Shown: in pieces, positions 1 through 5,658 of the stretch
Layout of the letters: each line of letters starts with the position of its first letter
Numbering within the stretch: position 1 is the stretch's first letter
The notes under the pieces: generated by a model
Seen by the model: the letters and a program-made list of their open reading frames with translations, nothing else
Databases searched by the model: none
Told to the model about the DNA's origin: nothing
Made by a program: the position numbers and the translations under genes
Source: Pseudomonadota bacterium
GTDB lineage: Bacteria > Pseudomonadota > Alphaproteobacteria > Rhizobiales > Afifellaceae
Assembly (NCBI GenBank): GCA_023417735.1
Contig: JAEZEK010000120.1
Location: 1 to 6,187, forward strand
Reading direction: 5' to 3'
Length of the DNA: 6,187 nt

Positions 1-465
1 GAGGAGCGCACGACCGAAGGCGGCCTGGACGCCGCCGGCGCCCGGCGCCACCTCGAGCGCTTCGTCGGCAGGCTGGTGGACGCCGGCATCCGCGTTTCGC
101 TGTTCATCGAGCCCGACCGCGCCCAGATCGAGGCGGCGAAGGCGCTCGGCGCCCCGGTCGTCGAACTGCACACGGGGCGCTATTGCGAGGTGGCGGAAGA
201 GGGGGAGGGCGGTGCGGGCGAGCTCGCCCGGCTCGCGGAGGCGGCCCGGCACGGCGCAGCGCTCGGCCTGGAGGTCCATGCCGGACACGGCCTCGGCTAT
301 GCCACGGTGCAGCCCGTCGCCGCGCTGCCCGAGATCGCGGAGCTCAACATCGGCCACTTCCTGGTCGGCGAGGCGATCTTCGTCGGGCTCGAGGCGAGCG
401 TGCGACGCATGCGCGCGCTCATGGACGAGGCCAGGCCGGCCGGCAGCGCGGAGGCGGCGAGATGA
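1..465 (+). CDS. pdxJ: Pyridoxine 5'-phosphate synthase PdxJ, C-terminal 154 residues (5' end outside window)
   Basis: PdxJ catalyses the last ring-closing step of the DXP-dependent vitamin B6 pathway, condensing 1-deoxy-D-xylulose 5-phosphate with 3-amino-2-oxopropyl phosphate to give pyridoxine 5'-phosphate in the cytoplasm. The reading frame is open from base 1 and ends at TGA 463-465. The first visible residues are the family's TTEGGLD signature (fragment residues 4-10). Later come the IEPD strand (36-39), the HAGHGLGY segment (93-100), whose second His (H96) is the catalytic proton donor by family knowledge, and the [12 protein letters not shown] segment (116-127) of the phosphate-binding end of the TIM barrel. 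Full-length PdxJ is about 240-250 residues, so roughly 90-100 N-terminal residues lie upstream of the window. This is a window-edge truncation, not a broken gene. The stop overlaps the acpS start in an ATGA. Confidence 0.95.
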   Translation, partial: EERTTEGGLDAAGARRHLERFVGRLVDAGIRVSLFIEPDRAQIEAAKALGAPVVELHTGRYCEVAEEGEGGAGELARLAEAARHGAALGLEVHAGHGLGYATVQPVAALPEIAELNIGHFLVGEAIFVGLEASVRRMRALMDEARPAGSAEAAR

Positions 466-878
466 TCGTCGGGATCGGCAGCGACCTCATCGACATCCGC
501 CGCGTCGAGAAGACCCTCGAGCGCTTCGGCGAACGGTTCGTCCAGCGCGTCTTCACGGATGTCGAGCAGCGCAAGTCGGACCGCCGCCGGGCGCGCGCCG
601 CATCCTATGCGAAGCGCTTCGCGGCCAAGGAAGCGTGCGCCAAGGCGCTCGGGACGGGCCTGCGCGACGGCGTGTTCTGGCGCGACATGGGGGTGGTGAA
701 CCTCCCGTCGGGAAAGCCCACCATGCGGCTCGCCGGCGGTGCGGCCGAACGGCTCGTGGCGCTCATGCCGGCCGGCTGCGATCCGGTGATCCATCTCACG
801 ATCACCGACGACTGGCCGCTCGCGCAGGCTTTCGTGGTCATCGAGGCGCAGCCGAAAGCCGCCGTCCTGCCGCAATGA
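462..878 (+). CDS. acpS: Holo-[acyl-carrier-protein] synthase AcpS
   Basis: AcpS transfers 4'-phosphopantetheine from coenzyme A to a Ser of apo-ACP, activating the carrier protein for fatty acid synthesis. The 138-residue product has the usual length for the short, trimeric bacterial class. It opens with the [12 protein letters not shown] signature, where D8 matches the Mg-binding Asp. The second signature, [12 protein letters not shown] (53-64), carries E57 (metal) and K61 (matching the catalytic Lys of the E. coli enzyme). HLTITDD (111-117) is the conserved strand near the C-terminus. I chose ATG 462 because it gives the canonical N-terminus, overlaps the pdxJ stop by 4 bases, and has GGAGG at 450-454 with a 7-base spacer. 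The frame is open further upstream only as a shadow inside pdxJ. pdxJ-acpS pairing is common in proteobacteria, and coupling to pdxJ translation is inferred from the overlap. Confidence 0.96.
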   Translation: MIVGIGSDLIDIRRVEKTLERFGERFVQRVFTDVEQRKSDRRRARAASYAKRFAAKEACAKALGTGLRDGVFWRDMGVVNLPSGKPTMRLAGGAAERLVALMPAGCDPVIHLTITDDWPLAQAFVVIEAQPKAAVLPQ

Positions 879-942
879 TCCGGTCCAAGACGCGCATTGC
901 GGCGGCCGCCCATGGCCGTTACACCGAACCCACCCATCGAGC

Positions 943-946
943 AGGA
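943..946 (+). promoter_or_regulatory. Ribosome binding site that sets the lepB start
   Basis: AGGA lies 7 bases before ATG 954. The in-frame upstream candidates TTG 897 and ATG 912 have no purine-rich sequence at a usable distance, so this site favours ATG 954. Confidence 0.6.
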
Positions 947-953
947 CGGAGCC

Positions 954-1718
954 ATGAGCGTGGCTGAACGCAGCGCCGGTACGAAGCCGAAGGAGCACGG
1001 CGGCATCGGCGAGACCATCAAGGTCATCATCCAGGCGCTGCTGATCGCCCTCGTGTTCCGGACCTTCCTCTACCACCCGTTCAACATCCCGTCCGGGTCG
1101 ATGATGCCGACGCTGCTCGTCGGCGACTACCTGTTCGTCTCAAAGTTCAGCTACGGCTACAGCCGCTATTCCTTCCCGATCGACCTGCCGTTCGTCAGGG
1201 GGCGGGTGTTCGGCTCCGCCCCGGAGCGCGGCGACGTGGCCGTGTTCCGCCTGCCGCGCGACCCCAGCACCGACTACATCAAGCGCGTGGTCGGGCTGCC
1301 CGGCGACAAGATCCAGGTGAAGGACGGCGTCCTCTTCATCAACGGCGAGGCGGTGAAGCGCGAGCGCGTCGACGACTATATCGGGCAGACGCCGTTCGGG
1401 CAGACGGTGCGCATCCGCCAGTATCGCGAGACGATGCCGAACGGCGTGAGCTACCTGACGCTCGACATGACGGAGACGGGCGAGAAGGACAACACGGAAG
1501 TCTACGAGGTGCCGCCCGGCCATTATTTCATGATGGGCGACAACCGCGACAACTCGACGGACAGCCGGTTCCTCCAGTTCGTCGGCTACGTGCCGGAGGA
1601 GAATCTCGTCGGGCGCGCCGAGATCATCTTCTTCTCCGTCGACGAGGACGCCCGGCCGTGGGCGGTCTGGCAGTGGCCGGAGACGCTGAGGGTCGGCCGG
1701 TTCTTCGATCTCCTATGA
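954..1718 (+). CDS. lepB: Signal peptidase I LepB
   Basis: Signal peptidase I is a membrane-anchored Ser/Lys protease that removes N-terminal signal peptides from secreted proteins on the outer face of the cytoplasmic membrane. With start ATG 954 the product is 254 residues. It has a short polar N-terminus, one hydrophobic anchor at about 22-39, then the NIPSGSMMPTL box (44-54) with nucleophile S49. The DYIKRVVGLPGD box (107-118) holds the general-base K110, and the GDNRDNSTDSR box (195-205) is the family's third signature. All catalytic features are intact, and the length suits the single-anchor alphaproteobacterial form. The frame stays open back to TTG 897 and ATG 912, which would add up to 19 residues, but the ribosome binding site favours 954. 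The gene follows acpS after 75 bases and its stop overlaps the rnc start in an ATGA, so LepB and RNase III are likely translationally coupled. Confidence 0.97.
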   Translation: MSVAERSAGTKPKEHGGIGETIKVIIQALLIALVFRTFLYHPFNIPSGSMMPTLLVGDYLFVSKFSYGYSRYSFPIDLPFVRGRVFGSAPERGDVAVFRLPRDPSTDYIKRVVGLPGDKIQVKDGVLFINGEAVKRERVDDYIGQTPFGQTVRIRQYRETMPNGVSYLTLDMTETGEKDNTEVYEVPPGHYFMMGDNRDNSTDSRFLQFVGYVPEENLVGRAEIIFFSVDEDARPWAVWQWPETLRVGRFFDLL

Positions 1719-2413
1719 GGCGCGACGCGGGCCTCTCCGGGCTCGAGGAGTGCCTCGGCTACCGTTTTCGCGACGAGAGCCTGCTGATACGGGCACTCAC
1801 CCATGCGAGCGCGATCGCCAACCCGTCCGAGCAGCTGGACACCTACCAGCGGCTGGAATTCCTCGGCGACCGCGTGCTGGGGCTTGTCATCGCCGACATG
1901 CTGGACGAACATTATCCCGAGGCGCCGGAGGGGGAACTGTCTCGCCGTCTCGCCCGCCTGGTGAGCGGCGAAACCTGCGCGAAGGTCGCCAAGGACATGG
2001 GCCTGCCGTCCCACCTGCGCATCGGGGGCAGCATCCGCAGCGCCAGCCGGGCGACCTGCGGCGTCCTCGCCGACGTCTGCGAGTCCGTGATCGGTGCGGT
2101 CTACCGCGACGGCGGCTACGAGGCCGCCCGCCCGCTCGTCGAACGGTTCTGGCGCGACCGGCTGGAAACGATGCGCGGCCCGCTCCGCGACGCCAAGACC
2201 GAGCTCCAGGAATGGGCGCACCGGCACGGCTTCGAGACGCCGGTCTACGAGGAGGTCCAGCGCTCCGGGCCGGATCACGCGCCCAAGTTCGAGGTCGAGG
2301 TGAAGATCGGCGGCACCGAGGGCGGCAGCGGCAGCGGGCGCTCCAAGCGGGAGGCCGAGCACGAGGCGGCCGCCGGCGTGCTCCGCAGGGAGGGCGTATG
2401 GAACCCGGCGTGA
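1715..2413 (+). CDS. rnc: Ribonuclease III
   Basis: RNase III is a dimeric, Mg-dependent double-strand-specific endoribonuclease that processes the rRNA precursor and other structured RNAs. The 232-residue product has an N-terminal nuclease domain (about 8-155) and a C-terminal dsRNA-binding domain (about 160-228). The signature QRLEFLGDR (45-53) carries E48 and D52, matching E. coli E41 and D45. ADVCE (119-123) carries D120 and E123, matching the metal-binding D114 and E117. The residue aligned with E. coli E38 is Gln (Q45), which the family pattern allows. The RNA-binding domain ends in the expected GRSKREAEHEAA segment (208-219). ATG 1715 overlaps the lepB stop by 4 bases and has no good ribosome binding site of its own, so its translation probably depends on lepB. 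Its 3' end overlaps era by 16 bases. Confidence 0.97.
   Translation: MRRDAGLSGLEECLGYRFRDESLLIRALTHASAIANPSEQLDTYQRLEFLGDRVLGLVIADMLDEHYPEAPEGELSRRLARLVSGETCAKVAKDMGLPSHLRIGGSIRSASRATCGVLADVCESVIGAVYRDGGYEAARPLVERFWRDRLETMRGPLRDAKTELQEWAHRHGFETPVYEEVQRSGPDHAPKFEVEVKIGGTEGGSGSGRSKREAEHEAAAGVLRREGVWNPA
2388..2393 (+). promoter_or_regulatory. Ribosome binding site inside rnc that sets the era start
   Basis: GGGAGG sits 4 bases before ATG 2398, inside the last codons of rnc. The competing in-frame GTG 2410, which would overlap the rnc stop as GTGA, lies 16 bases from this site, so ATG 2398 is preferred. Confidence 0.6.
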
Positions 2414-3333
2414 AGAAGGATGATGCCGGGGCGCCCGCGACGCGGGCCGGCTTCGTGGCGCTCATCGGCGCGCCCAATGCCGGCAAGTCGACGCTCCTCA
2501 ACGCGCTCGTCGGCTCCAAGGTCTCGATCGTCACGCACAAGGTGCAGACGACGCGGGCGCTCGTGCGCGGCATCACCATCCACGATGCCGCCCAGATCAT
2601 CTTCGTCGACACGCCCGGCATCTTCGCGCCGAGGCGCCGCCTCGACCGCGCCATGGTGACGACCGCCTGGGGCGGCGCGGCCGACGCCGACGTCGTCGCG
2701 CTCCTCGTCGACGCCCGGAAGGGGCTGACGGTCGAGGTGCGGGACATCGTCGGGCGGCTCGGCAGCGACTTCCCCGCCAACCGCGCGAAGGTCCTCATCC
2801 TCAACAAGGTCGACGTGGTGAAGCGCGACCGCCTGCTGGCGCTCGCGGCCGAGGCGAACGAGGCGGTCGCCTTCGACCGCACCTTCATGGTCTCGGCGTT
2901 GACCGGCGACGGTGTCGGCGACCTGATGGACTACTTCGCCGCCGTCATGCCGGCCGGACCCTGGCTCTACCCGGAGGATCAGATGTCCGATCTTCCGCTG
3001 CGCGCGCTCGCTGCCGAGGTGACGCGCGAGAAGCTGATGATGCGGCTCCACGAGGAGCTTCCCTACGAGTCCACGGTCGAGACGGAGAAATGGACCGAGA
3101 CGCCGAAGGGCGTGCGCATCGACCAGGTGATCTACGTGGCCCGCGACAGCCAGCGCAAGATCGTGCTCGGCAAGGGCGGCCAGACCATCAAGGCGATCTC
3201 GATGGCGGCCCGCCACGATCTCGCGGAGATGGTCGGCAAGCCGGTCCACCTGTTCCTGTTCGTCAAGGTGCGGGAGAACTGGTCCGACGATCCCGAGCGC
3301 TATCGCGAGATGGGCCTCGAGTTCCCGCGCTAG
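2398..3333 (+). CDS. era: GTPase Era
   Basis: Era is an essential GTPase that binds the 3' end of 16S rRNA and acts in assembly of the 30S subunit, in the cytoplasm and at the membrane face. The 311-residue product shows every GTPase motif: G1 GAPNAGKS (24-31), the Thr-containing switch-I stretch KVQTTR (48-53), G3 DTPG (71-74), G4 NKVD (136-139) and G5 SAL (166-168). The C-terminal KH domain follows, with the ESTVETEKW lead-in (224-232) and the RNA-binding loop IVLGKGGQTIKAI (255-267). The length is normal for Era, with a roughly 15-residue polar N-terminal extension before the G domain. GTG 2410 is an alternative start that would drop four residues. The rnc-era overlap suits co-expression, since RNase III processes the rRNA that Era then binds. 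Confidence 0.97.
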   Translation: MEPGVKKDDAGAPATRAGFVALIGAPNAGKSTLLNALVGSKVSIVTHKVQTTRALVRGITIHDAAQIIFVDTPGIFAPRRRLDRAMVTTAWGGAADADVVALLVDARKGLTVEVRDIVGRLGSDFPANRAKVLILNKVDVVKRDRLLALAAEANEAVAFDRTFMVSALTGDGVGDLMDYFAAVMPAGPWLYPEDQMSDLPLRALAAEVTREKLMMRLHEELPYESTVETEKWTETPKGVRIDQVIYVARDSQRKIVLGKGGQTIKAISMAARHDLAEMVGKPVHLFLFVKVRENWSDDPERYREMGLEFPR

Positions 3334-3342
3334 GGGCCGGCG

Positions 3343-4080
3343 ATGCAGTGGAGCGAGGAAGCCATTGCCGTCGGCACCCGCAGACACGGCGAGGGTTCGG
3401 TCATCCTGGAGGTGATGACGCGGGAGCGCGGGCGCCATCTCGGCATGGTGCGCGGCGGCCGCTCGAAGGCGATGCGCCCCGTCCTCCAGCCCGGGAACAC
3501 GCTCGTCGTGACCTGGCGCGCCCGCCTCGACGAGCATCTCGGCACGTTCCGCGCGGAGCCGGTACTGGAGCGCGCGGCCGCCATCATGGCGTCGAGCGTC
3601 GCCACGTTCGGGCTCCAGCTCCTCGCCGAGCACCTGCGGCTCCTGCCGGAGCGCGACCCGCATCCGCGGCTCTACGACGTGCTGGCCGTCCTCGTCGACC
3701 ATCTCGACGATCCGGTCGTCGCCGGCGCCCTCGTCGCCCGCTTCGAGATCCTTCTCCTCGACGAGCTCGGGTTCGGCCTCGACCTCGACAGCTGCGCGCT
3801 GACCGGGAGCGCCGAGGACCTCGCCTATGTCTCGCCCAGGACGGGCAGGGCGGTGTGCCGCGAAGCGGCCGCACCCTATGCGGCGCGGCTCCTGCCGCTG
3901 CCGGCCTTCCTCACGAGCGCCGGCGCGGCGCCCGCCTTCGACGGCGCGGATATCGCCGCAGCCTTCGCCTTGACCGGCCATTTCCTGGAACGGCATGTCT
4001 GGGAGCCGCGCGGCCGGCCCGCGCCGGAGGTGCGGCACGCCTTCCTGCGCGCCGTCCACGACCGGGCGATCGCGGCCTGA
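3343..4080 (+). CDS. recO: DNA repair protein RecO
   Basis: RecO works with RecR (and RecF) to load RecA onto SSB-coated single-stranded DNA in gap repair and can anneal complementary strands. The 245-residue product has an N-terminal OB-fold region (about 1-75), with the typical opening in which an Ala-Ile-Val stretch and [15 protein letters not shown] (16-30) lead to GMVRGGRSK (34-42). A helical C-terminal region follows, including [23 protein letters not shown] (133-155) and [15 protein letters not shown] (162-176). Only two Cys (C151, C172) remain where some RecO proteins carry a four-Cys zinc site, so zinc binding is unlikely. ATG 3343 follows the era stop by 9 bases. The purine run AGGGG (3332-3336) overlaps that stop codon at a 6-base spacing and makes a good ribosome binding site. 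era-recO adjacency is widespread in proteobacteria. Confidence 0.93.
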   Translation: MQWSEEAIAVGTRRHGEGSVILEVMTRERGRHLGMVRGGRSKAMRPVLQPGNTLVVTWRARLDEHLGTFRAEPVLERAAAIMASSVATFGLQLLAEHLRLLPERDPHPRLYDVLAVLVDHLDDPVVAGALVARFEILLLDELGFGLDLDSCALTGSAEDLAYVSPRTGRAVCREAAAPYAARLLPLPAFLTSAGAAPAFDGADIAAAFALTGHFLERHVWEPRGRPAPEVRHAFLRAVHDRAIAA

Positions 4081-4112
4081 CGATTCTGAACCCCGAGCGC
4101 ACGGAGAGCAGC

Positions 4113-4811
4113 ATGAAGATCACCTGGTTCGGCCATTCCGCCTTCCGCGTCGAGTTCGGCGAGGCCGTCATCCTGATCGACCCGTTCCTGTCGGGGAACC
4201 CGACCTTCGAGGGCGACCTGAGCGACGCCTCGCGCGGCTGCACGCACGTGCTCCTGACGCACGGCCACGACGACCACATCGGCGACGCGGCCGCGATCTG
4301 CGGCGCGAGCGGCGCGCAGCTGGTGAGCTCGTTCGAGGTCTGCATGTTCCTGGCGGCGCAGGGGGCGGACAACGTCAACCCGGGCAATCACGGCGGTACC
4401 GTCGATTGCGGGCCGTTCACGGTCTCCTTCGTGAACGCGCTCCATTCGTCCTCGACGATCAAGGACGGGCGGCCGGTCTATCTCGGAAACCCGATGGGCC
4501 TGATCGTGAAGGCGCCGGGCCAGCCGACGCTCTACCACATGGGCGACACGGAGGTCTTCGGCGACATGGCGCTCATCGAGGAGATCCACCGCCCGGAAAT
4601 CGGCATCGTGCCGATCGGCGACCGCTTCACGATGGGCGCGCGGACGGCGGCGATGGCCTGTCGGCGCTTCTTCAACTTCCGGCACGTCGTCCCGGCGCAC
4701 TACGCCACCTTCCCGATGCTCGACCAGAGCGCGGACCGCTTCCTCGCCGAGATGGGCGACCAGGCCTCGCGCGTGATCGTGCCGGAGCGCCTTGCCCCGT
4801 TCGAGGTGTAG
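4113..4811 (+). CDS. UPF0173-type metal-dependent hydrolase (metallo-beta-lactamase fold)
   Basis: The 232-residue product belongs to the metallo-beta-lactamase superfamily and resembles the UPF0173 / YtkL-like group annotated as metal-dependent hydrolases. The physiological substrate of this group is not known to me. Visible metal ligands are the HxHxDH box THGHDDHIGD (49-58: H50, H52, D54, H55), then H111 (in NALHSS), D145 (in HMGDTEVFGD) and H196 (in PAHYATFP). The complete set argues for an active dinuclear-metal enzyme. The start MKITWFGHSAF and the strand VILIDPFLSGNP (19-30) are typical of the family. ATG 4113 has GGAGAG (4103-4108) at a 4-base spacing. It follows recO by 32 bases with no visible terminator between them, so co-transcription with recO is likely. 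No signal peptide or membrane segment is seen, so it should be cytoplasmic. Confidence 0.92.
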   Translation: MKITWFGHSAFRVEFGEAVILIDPFLSGNPTFEGDLSDASRGCTHVLLTHGHDDHIGDAAAICGASGAQLVSSFEVCMFLAAQGADNVNPGNHGGTVDCGPFTVSFVNALHSSSTIKDGRPVYLGNPMGLIVKAPGQPTLYHMGDTEVFGDMALIEEIHRPEIGIVPIGDRFTMGARTAAMACRRFFNFRHVVPAHYATFPMLDQSADRFLAEMGDQASRVIVPERLAPFEV

Positions 4812-4843
4812 CGCCGCGCGCAATTGTGTCGCCGGGCGCGGCG
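4812..4843. repeat. 8-base GC-rich inverted repeat after the hydrolase gene
   Basis: CGCCGCGC (4812-4819) pairs with GCGCGGCG (4836-4843) around a 16-base loop, directly after the stop of the hydrolase gene. No T run follows the second arm, so it is not a convincing intrinsic terminator. Its loop and second arm overlap the putative gatC promoter. GC-rich DNA readily produces stems like this by chance. Confidence 0.25.
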
Positions 4844-4851
4844 GTCTATAG
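4824..4851 (+). promoter_or_regulatory. Putative housekeeping promoter for the gatC-GNAT-gatA operon
   Basis: TTGTGT (4824-4829) and CTATAG (4846-4851) are separated by 16 bases, resembling an alphaproteobacterial sigma-70 -35/-10 pair. They lie in the widest AT-containing stretch of an otherwise very GC-rich gap. Transcription would start near 4858, giving a leader of about 30 bases before gatC. The location at the head of a translation-related operon supports the call, but it rests on motif match alone. Confidence 0.45.
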
Positions 4852-4890
4852 CCGGGCGATCCGAGCCCACCGGCACCCGCGGGAACTCCC

Positions 4891-5178
4891 ATGTCCGTCG
4901 ACCTCGCCACCGTCAAGCGCGTCGCGCATCTCGCCCGCATCCGCGTCACGGACGACGAGGCGGCCGCGCTCCAGGACGAGCTCAACGCCATCCTCGGCTT
5001 CGTCGAGCAGCTGAACGAGGTGGACGTGACGGGCGTGGAGCCGATGACCTCGGTCATTCCGATGACCGTGAAGCGACGCGAGGACGTGGTGAACGACGGC
5101 GGCATCGCCGACGCGATCGTCGCCAACGCGCCGCTCACCGAGGAGAACTACTTCCTCGTGCCGAAGGTGGTGGAGTAG
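4891..5178 (+). CDS. gatC: Asp/Glu-tRNA amidotransferase subunit GatC
   Basis: GatC is the small subunit of GatCAB, which amidates mischarged Glu-tRNA(Gln) (or Asp-tRNA(Asn)). It has no active site of its own; it wraps around GatA and holds GatA and GatB together. The 95-residue product is the usual length. It has the typical N-terminal helical start [16 protein letters not shown] (8-23), the [19 protein letters not shown] helix (27-45), the [10 protein letters not shown] turn (48-57) and the C-terminal [10 protein letters not shown] (86-95) that ends nearly all GatC proteins. The start ATG 4891 has GGGAA (4881-4885) at a 5-base spacing. It is the first gene after the putative promoter and is followed 3 bases later by the acetyltransferase gene. 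Its presence implies that this organism makes Gln-tRNA and/or Asn-tRNA by the indirect route. Confidence 0.96.
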   Translation: MSVDLATVKRVAHLARIRVTDDEAAALQDELNAILGFVEQLNEVDVTGVEPMTSVIPMTVKRREDVVNDGGIADAIVANAPLTEENYFLVPKVVE

Positions 5179-5181
5179 GCC

Positions 5182-5658
5182 GTGGCGATCGCCGTCGCCG
5201 TCGAAAGCCCGCTGCAGGACGACGTGCGCCGGCTCGTCGGCGAACTCAACGACGCGCTCCTCGCGCTCACCCCGCCGGAATTCTGCTTCCACATGAGCGT
5301 GGAGGAGATGGCGGACGCGGAGACGACCGTCTTCATCGCGCGCGACGACGGGCAGGCGGTCGCCTGCGGGGCGCTGCGCCGGCACGCGGACGGCATCGGC
5401 GAGGTCAAGCGCATGTATACGCGCCCGCAATGGCAGGGGCGCGGCATCGGCGGGGCCATCCTTGCGGAGATCGAGGCGCTCGCCCGGCGCGAGGGCCTGG
5501 CGCGCCTGGTCCTGGAGACCGGCGACCGCCACCCGGCCGCGTGGCGCGTCTACGAGCGCGCCGGCTTCACGCGCTGCGGGCCGGTGCTCGACTACCCGGA
5601 TTCCGAATGGTCCGTCTTCTACGAAAAGACCCTCAGCCAGCACGAACAGGCCGCATGA
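5182..5658 (+). CDS. GNAT-family N-acetyltransferase inside the gat operon
   Basis: The 158-residue product is a small cytoplasmic acyltransferase of the GNAT superfamily, which moves an acetyl group from acetyl-CoA to an amine. The acetyl-CoA binding motif A is clear: [21 protein letters not shown] (74-94 within the protein) contains the Q/R-x-x-G-x-G/A loop QGRGIG at 85-90. Motif B follows as [21 protein letters not shown] (109-129). The C-terminal strand [17 protein letters not shown] (133-149) recalls a subgroup of uncharacterised bacterial acetyltransferases. The substrate cannot be read from the sequence. GTG 5182 is the start that fits: GGAG (5172-5175) lies 6 bases upstream, across the gatC stop. 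The gene follows gatC by 3 bases and overlaps gatA by 4, so it is expressed with the amidotransferase subunits. A functional link to tRNA charging is only a guess. Confidence 0.9.
   Translation: MAIAVAVESPLQDDVRRLVGELNDALLALTPPEFCFHMSVEEMADAETTVFIARDDGQAVACGALRRHADGIGEVKRMYTRPQWQGRGIGGAILAEIEALARREGLARLVLETGDRHPAAWRVYERAGFTRCGPVLDYPDSEWSVFYEKTLSQHEQAA

Noticed and set aside
183..461. In-frame upstream extension of acpS
   Set aside because: It lies out of phase inside pdxJ, is Arg/Gly-rich, and the canonical AcpS N-terminus with GGAGG upstream begins at 462.
879..953. Promoter or terminator in the acpS-lepB gap
   Set aside because: TTGCGG (897-902) with TTACAC (919-924) is a poor -35/-10 match. 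CGGCC/GGCCG (903-907 / 914-918) is only a 5-base stem without a T run. GGCGGCCGCC (901-910) is a perfect palindrome but is ordinary in such GC-rich DNA. I see nothing I can call here.
2275..4059. 594-codon open frame on the minus strand opposite rnc, era and recO
   Set aside because: It is antisense to three certain genes. Its product is Arg/Asp/Glu/His/Leu-rich without recognisable domains, as expected from the complement of GC-rich codons. Long antisense open frames are routine at this base composition.
3090..4112. Long + strand open frame running into the hydrolase gene, suggesting an N-terminal extension or fusion
   Set aside because: Upstream of ATG 4113 the frame passes out of phase through era and recO and gives low-complexity Arg/Pro/Ala sequence. 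The family N-terminus MKITWFGHSAF and a ribosome binding site fix the start at 4113.
4812..4850. Intrinsic terminator after the hydrolase gene
   Set aside because: An 8-base GC stem is possible, but the loop is 16 bases and no T tract follows, so transcription may well read through into gatC.
3876..5138. 420-codon open frame on the minus strand opposite recO, the hydrolase gene and gatC
   Set aside because: The same explanation applies: it shadows well-identified genes, and no domain or plausible start signal is visible.
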